Assembly (NCBI GenBank): GCA_016234985.1
Contig: JACRNK010000247.1
Span: forward strand, 1-6,575
Direction of reading: 5' to 3'
Origin: Deltaproteobacteria bacterium
GTDB lineage: Bacteria > Desulfobacterota > GWC2-55-46 > UBA9637
DNA length: 6,575 nt
Within the stretch, counting starts at the first letter, position 1. Each line of letters opens with the position of its first letter. Positions 1-5,768 of this stretch are shown piece after piece. Position numbers and translations under genes: made by a program. Under the pieces are notes generated by a model. It searched no databases and was not told the origin of the DNA. It saw only the letters and a list, made by a program, of their open reading frames with translations.

Positions 1-1
1 A

Positions 2-550
2 ATCTTTCACAACTCAATAAAAAACTATATCACCCAGTTCAATACAGGAAAGATATTTTCCGGACAGGCTGTTATGGGATATGAGAATGTGGATGCCATT
101 CTTTACGGCGGCGAACTCTCAGCAGGCATTCTTGCTACGGATAATATCTCATTTATAGGCTCCACATCATACACGCATGGAGAAAATCAAACACAAAATA
201 AACCCCTCCCCGAGATCATGCCGTGGCAGGGAAAGCTGGGGATAAGGTATGACGAATTTTCAGGAAGGTACTGGGGTGAATTCATGGGAAGATTTGTCGC
301 GGGGCAAGACAGATTTGATTCTGTTGTTGACCCGGGCACAACATCGGGTTTTTCAACATTTGATGTAAGACTTGGCTGGAAACCGGTTGGCTCCTTGCTC
401 CTGACAGCAGGGGTTGAGAATATTCTTGATAGATACTATTACGAGCATACATCCAAGAATTTTGCGTTCAATCAGGATGGATATAAAACAACTGACAGGA
501 TTCCGGAGTCGGGAAGAAATGTGTACCTGAATGTGAGCTGGGTGTTTTAA
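2..550 (+). CDS. TonB-dependent outer-membrane receptor, C-terminal part (5' truncated)
   Basis: This frame is open from the left edge of the window and gives 182 residues ending at TAA 548-550; the first ATG at 74 is internal, not a start. The residues look like the last strands of a 22-strand beta barrel: alternating aromatic/polar segments, a late motif GVENILDRYYYEH that matches the family pattern 'G(V/L)(D/E)N(L/I)(F/L)D..Y', then IPESGRNVYLNVSWVF. The terminal phenylalanine is the usual outer-membrane barrel assembly signal. Such receptors take up iron chelates, cobalamin, copper or other scarce ligands using TonB-ExbBD energy; the plug domain, signal peptide and ligand-determining regions lie outside the window, so the substrate cannot be told. 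It is convergent with the rng operon, with hicBA in between. Family call is secure, substrate unknown. Confidence 0.9.
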   Translation: MFHNSIKNYITQFNTGKIFSGQAVMGYENVDAILYGGELSAGILATDNISFIGSTSYTHGENQTQNKPLPEIMPWQGKLGIRYDEFSGRYWGEFMGRFVAGQDRFDSVVDPGTTSGFSTFDVRLGWKPVGSLLLTAGVENILDRYYYEHTSKNFAFNQDGYKTTDRIPESGRNVYLNVSWVF

Positions 551-585
551 TGTATATGGGCAGACGCACCTACCTGTCATGTAGA

Positions 586-603
586 GGCGGGGGCAACCCC
601 GCC
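586..603. repeat. GC-rich hairpin after the TonB receptor gene
   Basis: GGCGGGG (586-592) and CCCCGCC (597-603) form a perfect 7-bp stem closed by a GCAA tetraloop, 35 bp past the receptor stop codon. There is no T-tract on either strand, so it is at best a weak terminator. The surrounding 557-609 sequence, with GGCAGACGCACCTACC to its left, resembles the dispersed intergenic repeats of many environmental bacteria; that is an impression, and no second copy is present in this window. Confidence 0.45.
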
Positions 604-612
604 CTTGCCTAC

Positions 613-660
613 TCACACTATCTCATACTGCTCCTGATGCAGGGTGTAAAATGCCTTGCA
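613..660 (-). pseudogene. Orphan 3'-end fragment of an rng (RNase G) gene
   Basis: Read on the minus strand, this stretch encodes CKAFYTLHQEQYEIV followed by TGA. The last nine residues and the stop are identical to the C-terminus of the intact RNase G at 1213-2712 (TSGALHQEQYEIV). The DNA over these ten codons differs at four places (619, 622, 631, 642 versus 1219, 1222, 1231, 1242), all synonymous (ATA/ATC, GAG/GAA twice, CTG/TTG). A lysine also aligns five residues before the shared Leu. Upstream the frame closes at a stop (685-687), so no larger part of the gene is present. The fragment lies exactly 600 bp from the real tail and flanks hicBA on the other side. Synonymous-only divergence implies the copy came from a functional rng allele, not from a random match. 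Confidence 0.8.
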
Positions 661-684
661 AGCAGTAAATACATCTGCTAATAT
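656..684 (+). promoter_or_regulatory. Candidate sigma-70-type promoter for hicBA
   Basis: TTGCAA (656-661) and TAATAT (679-684) are separated by 17 bp, each matching four of six consensus positions, and lie 22 bp upstream of the hicB ATG. Between them an inverted repeat AGCAG (661-665) / CTGCT (675-679) could be an operator for autorepression, which is common for toxin-antitoxin operons. Assigned by eye only. Confidence 0.35.
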
Positions 685-693
685 TCAAATTAT

Positions 694-699
694 AGGAGG
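694..699 (+). promoter_or_regulatory. Shine-Dalgarno of hicB
   Basis: A perfect AGGAGG lies 6 nt before ATG 706. It fixes the hicB start there in preference to the in-frame TTG at 700, which directly abuts the motif. Confidence 0.85.
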
Positions 700-705
700 T
701 TGGCC

Positions 706-951
706 ATGTTATTTGAATATATTCAACGGGCTTTGGAAACAACAGAATATAAGAAATTGGACGGTGGAACATGGTTTGCCGAGATACCGGGTTTTGAGGG
801 AGTATGGGCTAACGGAAAAACAGTTGAGGAATGCAGAAAAGAGCTTATGGATGTATTAGACGAATGGCTTATCCTCAAATTAAGAGACAGAGACCCTGTT
901 CCTAATATTAAGGGTATAGAAATAAATATCAAAGAGGCAGCAACCGCCTGA
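706..951 (+). CDS. hicB: HicB-family antitoxin, short form
   Basis: Antitoxin of a type II HicBA system; HicB proteins bind and block the HicA mRNA interferase. The 81-residue product has the partial RNase H-like HicB fold signature: an early strand, then GTWFAEIPGFEGVWANGKTVEECRKEL, matching the family pattern 'y.a.iPe.pGv.a.GkT.eEa...l', then a helix with DEWLILKLRD and a short tail. ATG 706 is chosen because AGGAGG sits 6 nt upstream. At 81 residues it ends soon after the HicB core, with no room for the C-terminal ribbon-helix-helix or helix-turn-helix seen in longer HicB proteins, so DNA binding for autoregulation is not obvious. The gene precedes hicA with 2 nt between stop and start, so the pair is surely cotranscribed. 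The order antitoxin-toxin is the reverse of E. coli hicAB but common elsewhere. Confidence 0.9.
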   Translation: MLFEYIQRALETTEYKKLDGGTWFAEIPGFEGVWANGKTVEECRKELMDVLDEWLILKLRDRDPVPNIKGIEINIKEAATA

Positions 952-953
952 CC

Positions 954-1169
954 ATGCCATCCAGCGTTTCAAGAAGAGAGCTAATCAGAAAATTTAAAAC
1001 CTTTGGATATTCAGGCCCATTTTCCGGCGGCAGGCATCAATTTATGATAAAAGGCAGACAAAAGATTCGTATTCCGAACCCTCACGGAAGCGGAGACATT
1101 CATATAAGCCTTGTTAAAGAAATAATCAGGCAGGCGGGTATCAGCGGCGAAGAATGGGATAAGGCATAA
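954..1169 (+). CDS. hicA: HicA-family toxin (mRNA interferase)
   Basis: Small 71-residue toxin with a double-stranded RNA-binding-domain-like fold; family members cleave mRNA (and tmRNA) and arrest translation until HicB neutralises them. Visible features: an N-terminal helix with SRRELIRKFKTFGY, then SGGRHQFMIKG, where His28 is at the position of the catalytic HicA histidine, then IPNPHGSGDI, the conserved 'P.H...i..gt' segment, and VKEIIRQAGISGEEW as the C-terminal helix. Length and motif order are normal for the family, so the toxin looks intact. The start ATG 954 is 2 nt after the hicB stop, consistent with translational coupling. A 43-bp gap separates its stop from the convergent rng stop; that gap has only a weak CAAC/GTTG repeat before TTTT. 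A toxin with a complete active site needs the upstream HicB to be functional. Confidence 0.9.
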   Translation: MPSSVSRRELIRKFKTFGYSGPFSGGRHQFMIKGRQKIRIPNPHGSGDIHISLVKEIIRQAGISGEEWDKA

Positions 1170-1212
1170 GCGGCACATCCTCAACTGCTCACTGTTGTTT
1201 TGCATTTATTAG

Positions 1213-1242
1213 TCACACGATTTCATACTGTTCCTGATGCAA
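1213..1242. repeat. Direct repeat, functional copy of the rng tail
   Basis: The last 30 nt of rng match 613-642 at 26 of 30 positions in the same orientation, offset by exactly 600 bp. The two copies bracket hicBA like the ends of an inserted unit (642-1241). Confidence 0.8.
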
Positions 1243-2712
1243 TGCGCCGGATGTTTTTATAACCACCCTCTTTTTGAACCTCTTTTCCAATTCTTCTATC
1301 ACATTTTCACTCTCGCCGTATAAAAGCTCTGCAATTATCGGATGGGCATAAATCACGGCCTTACGCCTTCTCTTGGGCAGTTCCTTCAAGAGTTCCCTGT
1401 ATATTTCCATGATAACCGTATATTTTGACCTTATAACGCCGTTTCCTTCGCAATAGGGACATGGCTCACAGAGCAACTGCGTGATGTTTTCCCTGCTCCT
1501 TTTTCTTGTCATCTCTACAAGGCCCAGTTCCGAAATCTTCAGGATGTTTGTCCGCGCCTTATCAGACTTGAGCGCCTCTTTGAGCGCATTGTAAACCTTT
1601 TCCTTGTTGGCTGATTTTGTCATATCTATCAAATCAAGCACAATTATGCCGCCTATATTCCTGAGCTTTAATTGATAGACAATCTCTTTTACAGCCTCCA
1701 TGTTTGTTTTTAGAACAGTCTCTTCAGAGCTTTTCTTGCCCACATATTTCCCCGTATTGACATCTATGGCAGTCAGGGCCTCCATCTGGTCTATAATGAT
1801 ATAACCGCCGGACTTTAACCAGACCTTCTTGGATGTTGCGTCTGCAAGCTCTATTTCGACTCCATAGGTGTCAAAGATTTGCTCTTCGGATTCATATAAT
1901 TCTATCCGTTGTTTAAGTTCAGGCATAAAATCTTCGGCAAATTTTACCGCCCGCTCAAATTCCTCTTTGGAATCTATAACAAGTTTGTCTATGTCGGCAG
2001 TGAAGTTATCTCTTATCGTCCTGAGGGTTAAATCCAATTCCTGATATAAAAGGCCGGGGGGAGGCGTTTTCTCTCTTTTTTTGAGGATATCGCCCCATAA
2101 TTTTATAAGAAAATCCATGTCTGATTTTATGTCGTCTTCCTTCATTCCTTCACATGCTGTGCGTATGATAAAGCCTGAACCGTCGGGCCGAAGCCTTGCA
2201 ACTATCTCCTTAAGCCTCCTTCTCTCCCTTTCGTTTTCTATTCTTCTGGAAACGCCGATATGGTCGTCTGTGGGCGTAAAAACAATCTCTCTGCCCGGAA
2301 GCGAAACGTGGGATGTAACACGCGCGCCTTTGCTTCCTATAGGCTCCTTTGCGACCTGAACCATGATTTCCTGGCCTTCTTTGAGAATGTCCTGAATGGG
2401 TGTGTGCCTGAAGCGTTTTTCCCTCTCTTCATCCTCTGCCTCTTTTGCAAGGTCTTCAAAGTCTTCAAATGATTCATATACATCGGTTGCGTGAAGGAAT
2501 GCCGTTCTCTCCAGACCGATGTCAACAAATGCGGCCTGCATGCCCGGCAAAACCCTTGCCACCCTGCCCTTGTAAATATTTCCGCTGAGCCCCCTGTCTT
2601 TCGGCCTTTCCATAGAAAACTCCACAAGCCTGCCGCCTTGCAGAACCGCAACCCTTGTTTCGTGCGGACTGTAATTTATTATTATTTCATTTCCTGAATG
2701 TTTCATGGTCAT
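1213..2712 (-). CDS. rng: Ribonuclease G (Rne/Rng family endoribonuclease)
   Basis: Single-strand-specific, 5'-end-dependent endoribonuclease that matures 16S rRNA and degrades mRNA in the cytoplasm. At 499 residues it has RNase G length (E. coli about 489) and lacks the long degradosome scaffold of RNase E. Visible order: N-terminal strand, S1 domain with GNIYKGRVARVLPGMQAAFVDIG (about 44-66), a charged insert (79-105), the 5'-sensor region with IIRTA (Arg184-Thr185, equivalent to RNase E Arg169-Thr170), the catalytic DNase I-like region with AIDVNTG (Asp317) and IVLDLIDM (Asp360), equivalent to RNase E Asp303 and Asp346, and the zinc-link CPYC (Cys418, Cys421). All key residues are present. 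ATG 2712 overlaps the TGA of the upstream radical SAM gene (ATGA), so the two are translationally coupled; an alternative ATG lies at 2706. Its last ten codons are duplicated at 613-642. Confidence 0.97.
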   Translation of the reverse strand: MTMKHSGNEIIINYSPHETRVAVLQGGRLVEFSMERPKDRGLSGNIYKGRVARVLPGMQAAFVDIGLERTAFLHATDVYESFEDFEDLAKEAEDEEREKRFRHTPIQDILKEGQEIMVQVAKEPIGSKGARVTSHVSLPGREIVFTPTDDHIGVSRRIENERERRRLKEIVARLRPDGSGFIIRTACEGMKEDDIKSDMDFLIKLWGDILKKREKTPPPGLLYQELDLTLRTIRDNFTADIDKLVIDSKEEFERAVKFAEDFMPELKQRIELYESEEQIFDTYGVEIELADATSKKVWLKSGGYIIIDQMEALTAIDVNTGKYVGKKSSEETVLKTNMEAVKEIVYQLKLRNIGGIIVLDLIDMTKSANKEKVYNALKEALKSDKARTNILKISELGLVEMTRKRSRENITQLLCEPCPYCEGNGVIRSKYTVIMEIYRELLKELPKRRRKAVIYAHPIIAELLYGESENVIEELEKRFKKRVVIKTSGALHQEQYEIV

Positions 2713-5393
2713 ACTGTCTTGCTTTCTCCTTTTATTTTCAATATTGAAAAAAGTTTACTGTCGTTGACAGAGATGCCGAGAAGATGCGCTGCAACCTCAT
2801 AAGGTTTCACGCTTCCATTTACCCCTTTATTCAAGGTCATCTGCACGGCAGCGTCATCCTTCAAAGAAATATCCTTTACCAACGGTCTGATATTTATATT
2901 TGTTCCCTTTTCCTGTCTCTGCTTCAGGATAATAATTTCGCTCTTCCCAAGAAATGTATCTATAAGCTCTTGTAATCTGCTGCGGTTTAACGACGCAGGC
3001 AAACAGCCGTTTTTTAAAAAAACCAGATAACTTTCTTCACTGATAGTATCAGAGACAAAAGGAAGTTTCAATTTTATTCCAGAGGGAAGCTCTGCTGCCT
3101 CTAAAATCCTGATTCCACTTGGCAGAGTCCGATTCAGCCTTTCCTGAATTTCCCCGGCTTTCATATATGCAAAAAGTTCCAGCCCCATCTCCTCTGCCAT
3201 GCTTTCTATGCCAACGGAAAGGGGCGGGCTGAATGTGAATTTTGGAAGAGGATGAAAACCGGCTGAATACGCAACCGGAATCTCCGCTCTTCGTATTGCC
3301 CTGGAAAACAGAGTCACAAGTTCAAGATGGCCAAGGTATTTCATCTCGCCTGTTTTGGAGAAAGAGAGACGGATTTTAAATTGCGGATTGCGGATTGCGG
3401 ATTGCGGAATTTCAGACGCCGAGTCTATGACTCTCTGACTTTTTACTGTCCCCCGCTGACGGGGGATAAAGGGGGTGGACGGACTTGGCTCAATTTTCCT
3501 CCCCCTACCCCCTCCAGAGGGGGACAAAAATGACTCGTTGACTCTTTGACTCTCTGACTCCTCGTAAAAGTTCACATTTTTTATAACCTCATGGTCGCAT
3601 ATACCGCAAACACTGCATTTTTCCACCTTGCAGTCGGGTGTGTTTTCTGTATTGACGGATTTTTCATATTCTTTATATAAAAATTCCCTGTCAATCCTTG
3701 TATTGAGATGCTCCCAGGGGAAAACCTCGTTTCTATCCCGCCTCCTGTAGGTGTAGAATTCAGGCTCTACCCCCGTATCTTTAAATGCCTTCTGCCAGAC
3801 GTCAAATCTGAATTGGTCGCTCCAACTGTCAAAACGGCATCCTGCTTCAAATGCAGCCCTTATAACCTTTGACAGCCTTCTGTCTCCTCTTGCAAACACA
3901 CCCTCAAGAAAGCTCATTTTTGCGTCATGCCATTTAAAGTCCAGTTTGCGTCTCTTGAGTTCTTTCCGCAAAAATGCCTGCCGCTCCAAACACTCCTCCA
4001 GTTTTATTTGCGGCTCCCACTGATACGGCGTGTGCGGCTTTGGCACAAACCCTGAAACGCTTACATTGACAGTGGGCCTGAATCCATGCCCTCTGCCAGC
4101 GTCTTGAACCCTGGCTGAAAGCTCAACAATCTGCCGGACATCATCTTGATTTTCAGTAGGAAGGCCGATCATAAAATATAGTTTTATCGCCCTCCAGCCC
4201 ATATTAAAGATATTTTTAGCAGTCTCTATCAGCGCGTTTTCCTCAATTCCTTTATTTATCACATTCCTGAGCCTTTCGCTTCCAGCCTCCGGCGCCATGG
4301 TAAAGCCGGTCTTTCTCACCCTCTTTATCTCTTCAACAAGCTGCGGTTTCAATGTTCCCACACGCAAAGAAGGGAGCGATACGGCAATCTTTTTATCGGC
4401 AAATCTGTCCATGAAATTTATAAACACATCCTCTATGCACGAATAGTCTCCTGAGCTCAATGATAAAAAAGAGACCTCGTCATGGCCTGTATTTTTCAAT
4501 GCCTGCTCAACTATTTTTATGATATTTTCAGGAGACCTCTCCCTGTTCGGCCTGTAAATCATGCCTGCCTGGCAGAACCTGCATCCCCTTGTGCAGCCCC
4601 TGTTGATTTCCACAGTGAGATGGTCGTGCACAATCTGCGGAAACGGCACAACAGGTTTTACCGGCAGAGGCAGGGTGTTGATGTCCGCCACTATCCTCTT
4701 GTTCACGGCTTCATAACCCTTTACAAGAGGGGCAATTGCCTTAATTGTTCCGTCAGCGTTATATTCAACATCAAAAAAACAAGGCACATACACGCCCTCA
4801 ATTTGAGCCAGCCTTTTAAGCAAACCCTCTCTCTTGCCCTTGCTGCTTTTCCATTCCATTACAACACCCGCAATCTCCAATATAACCTCTTCGCCGTCGC
4901 CAAGCACAAAGGCGTCAAAGAAATCTGCAATCGGCTCAGGATTGAACGCAATCGGTCCACCGCCGATTATCACCGGGTGAGTTTCGTCCCTGTCTTTTGA
5001 ATAGAGAGGGATGTTCCCGAGATTGAGGATGTTCAGGATATTCGTATATGAAAGTTCATACTGGATTGAAAAACCGAGCACATCCAGTTTACCCACAGGA
5101 ATACCGGATTCAAGCGTAGCAAGAGGAAGCCCTTTATCCCTCAGAAGCCTTTCCATGTCAATCCACGGCGAAAAAACCCTCTCGCAGGCTATATCATCCC
5201 GACTGTTCAATGTCTGATACAGAATCTGCATGCCCAAATGACTCATGCCTATTTCATAAACATCCGGAAATGCAAGGCCGAATTTCAGCTTTACATTGGA
5301 AAGGTTTTTTTTAATGGAGTTGATTTCGCCGCCGATGTATCTGCTCGGCCTTGAAACAAGCGTCAGATAATCTTTTATGTTAAATGCTGTCAT
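2709..5393 (-). CDS. Radical SAM protein (TIGR03960-type) fused to DUF2344 (TIGR03936-type)
   Basis: An 894-residue iron-sulfur protein of unknown reaction. Residues about 1-250 form a cobalamin-binding-like N-terminal region (SRPSRYIGGEIN, FPDVYEIGMSHLGMQILY, IIGGGP, FVLGDGEE). The radical SAM core follows with the cluster motif C267-x3-C271-x2-C274 (RGCTRGCRFCQAG) and later APEAGSERLR. The N-terminal module ends in a second cysteine group, C588, C593, C596, C599 (CKVEKCSVCGIC), which may bind another metal centre. Residues about 612-673 are a low-complexity linker encoded by tandem repeats. Residues about 674-894 are the DUF2344 module with AGFHPLPKFTFSPPLSVGIES (from residue 711). In other genomes the two modules occur fused or as adjacent genes, often next to rng and the L21/L27 genes, hence a suspected RNA or ribosome link. 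The start fits the family N-terminus, but no Shine-Dalgarno is visible upstream. Confidence 0.94.
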   Translation of the reverse strand: MTAFNIKDYLTLVSRPSRYIGGEINSIKKNLSNVKLKFGLAFPDVYEIGMSHLGMQILYQTLNSRDDIACERVFSPWIDMERLLRDKGLPLATLESGIPVGKLDVLGFSIQYELSYTNILNILNLGNIPLYSKDRDETHPVIIGGGPIAFNPEPIADFFDAFVLGDGEEVILEIAGVVMEWKSSKGKREGLLKRLAQIEGVYVPCFFDVEYNADGTIKAIAPLVKGYEAVNKRIVADINTLPLPVKPVVPFPQIVHDHLTVEINRGCTRGCRFCQAGMIYRPNRERSPENIIKIVEQALKNTGHDEVSFLSLSSGDYSCIEDVFINFMDRFADKKIAVSLPSLRVGTLKPQLVEEIKRVRKTGFTMAPEAGSERLRNVINKGIEENALIETAKNIFNMGWRAIKLYFMIGLPTENQDDVRQIVELSARVQDAGRGHGFRPTVNVSVSGFVPKPHTPYQWEPQIKLEECLERQAFLRKELKRRKLDFKWHDAKMSFLEGVFARGDRRLSKVIRAAFEAGCRFDSWSDQFRFDVWQKAFKDTGVEPEFYTYRRRDRNEVFPWEHLNTRIDREFLYKEYEKSVNTENTPDCKVEKCSVCGICDHEVIKNVNFYEESESQRVNESFLSPSGGGRGRKIEPSPSTPFIPRQRGTVKSQRVIDSASEIPQSAIRNPQFKIRLSFSKTGEMKYLGHLELVTLFSRAIRRAEIPVAYSAGFHPLPKFTFSPPLSVGIESMAEEMGLELFAYMKAGEIQERLNRTLPSGIRILEAAELPSGIKLKLPFVSDTISEESYLVFLKNGCLPASLNRSRLQELIDTFLGKSEIIILKQRQEKGTNINIRPLVKDISLKDDAAVQMTLNKGVNGSVKPYEVAAHLLGISVNDSKLFSILKIKGESKTV
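2726..2731 (-). promoter_or_regulatory. Shine-Dalgarno-like site before rng
   Basis: AAGGAG on the minus strand lies inside the end of the radical SAM gene, 13 nt before ATG 2712. The spacing is longer than optimal, which suits re-initiation by ribosomes finishing the upstream gene at the ATGA overlap. Confidence 0.5.
3380..3407. repeat. Four tandem ATTGCGG heptamers inside the radical SAM gene
   Basis: Four exact copies of ATTGCGG (CCGCAAT in the sense of the gene) encode part of IPQSAIRNPQFKI at the end of the linker. A unit of 7 is not a multiple of 3, so gain or loss of one copy would shift the frame and separate the DUF2344 module from the radical SAM module. Confidence 0.9.
3428..3562. 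repeat. Octamer arrays and GC hairpins of intergenic type, in frame within the linker
   Basis: TGACTCNN octamers occur four times at 3531-3562 and about twice at 3428-3443 (the second with TGACTT), encoding SQRV-type peptides on the minus strand. Between them lie two GC hairpins: CCCCCG/CGGGGG at 3450-3455 and 3460-3465 (loop CTGA), and CCCCCTC/GAGGGGG at 3508-3514 and 3517-3523. The translated peptide (SPSGGGRGRK, PFIPRQRGT) has no look of a folded domain. This layout is that of dispersed intergenic repeats in environmental genomes (recalled, not searched), yet here it is translated without a stop. Confidence 0.8.
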
Positions 5394-5403
5394 AGATATT
5401 TTT

Positions 5404-5674
5404 TTAGTTCTTTCGTGGAAAAATTAAAAAGATAAATATCGTGAAGCGCGAATTCATTTGTCTTGCTCCGTAGGAGCATACTGTTTGTAGAAATAAATTT
5501 TCAAAAATGTTTTAGCTCCATAGGAGCGGCCTGTCTGTGCGTTGTGTGCAGACTTACAGGCCGCTCCTACGGAGCTCTGTTTTTGGTTATACATTTTTGT
5601 TCTATAAACAGATCGCCTCTCTGAGGCTAAAACAATCAAAAACCCAAAATTCAACTTTTTTACGAAAGAACCAA
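5404..5674. mobile_element. Composite palindromic repeat, MITE/REP-like, non-coding
   Basis: This fills most of the 375-bp gap between the divergent rSAM and hflX genes. The ends are 13-bp terminal inverted repeats, TTAGTTCTTTCGT at 5404-5416 and its complement at 5662-5674 (12 of 13), next to seven Ts on the left (5399-5405, the last two within the repeat) and on the right (5675-5681). Inside are four 13-nt hairpins: GCTCC/GGAGC with a 3-nt loop at 5465-5477, 5515-5527 and 5563-5575, and GCCTC/GAGGC at 5615-5627; the first two point right, the last two left. Each is followed by a CTGT-type motif (CTGTTTGTAGAA at 5481-5492, complement of CTGTTTATAGAA at 5600-5611). No transposase is encoded, so it would depend on an enzyme elsewhere. 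It could instead be a REP-type pair of pairs served by a RAYT transposase. Confidence 0.65.
5514..5576. repeat. Central long palindrome of the repeat element
   Basis: Arms of 21 bp at 5514-5534 and 5556-5576 pair at 20 positions (one A-C mismatch at 5520/5570), and GTCTG/CAGAC (5533-5537, 5549-5553) offers an alternative inner pairing. On transcription or as single-stranded DNA this would make a very stable hairpin; no T-run follows either arm closely enough to call a classical terminator, although TTTTT follows at 5580 (preceded by CTCTG) on the plus strand. Confidence 0.85.
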
Positions 5675-5694
5675 TTTTTTTGATAATGCCTAAA

Positions 5695-5721
5695 TTAACA
5701 TAACCAATACTGGTTTACAAT
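5695..5721 (+). promoter_or_regulatory. Candidate hflX promoter
   Basis: TTAACA (5695-5700) and TACAAT (5716-5721) each match five of six sigma-70 consensus positions but with a short 15-bp spacer, about 47 bp before the proposed start. An AACCA/TGGTT inverted repeat (5702-5706, 5711-5715) lies within. Weak assignment by eye. Confidence 0.3.
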
Positions 5722-5757
5722 TTGAAATTTGTTTGACGGGGTGATACTCTGTTTAAA

Positions 5758-5763
5758 AAGGAG
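5758..5763 (+). promoter_or_regulatory. Shine-Dalgarno of hflX, deciding an AUU start
   Basis: AAGGAG lies 5 nt before ATT at 5769. The frame is closed by TAA at 5754-5756, and no ATG, GTG or TTG exists in frame between that stop and the conserved N-terminal sequence, so this site points to ATT 5769 as the start codon. Confidence 0.75.
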
Positions 5764-5768
5764 CTTCC

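Noticed and set aside
1184..1203. CAAC/GTTG repeat followed by TTTT as a hicA terminator
   Set aside because: Only 4 bp of stem and four Ts; too weak to call.
2337..2651. 104-codon minus-strand open frame
   Set aside because: Overlaps the S1 and following region of rng in another frame of the same strand; rng is the conserved one.
3380..3562. CRISPR array
   Set aside because: Units are 7-8 bp tandem copies with no spacers and lie inside a coding frame.
4482..5000. 172-codon plus-strand open frame
   Set aside because: Antisense to the conserved radical SAM core; composition is that of a shadow frame and no family is recognisable.
5454..5654. 66-codon minus-strand open frame between rSAM and hflX
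   Set aside because: It lies wholly within the palindromic repeat, encodes repeat-derived peptide with no domain look, and has no Shine-Dalgarno.
5711..5727. Sigma-54 promoter starting at TGG upstream of hflX
   Set aside because: The -12 GC at the required 10-bp spacing is absent (GA instead).
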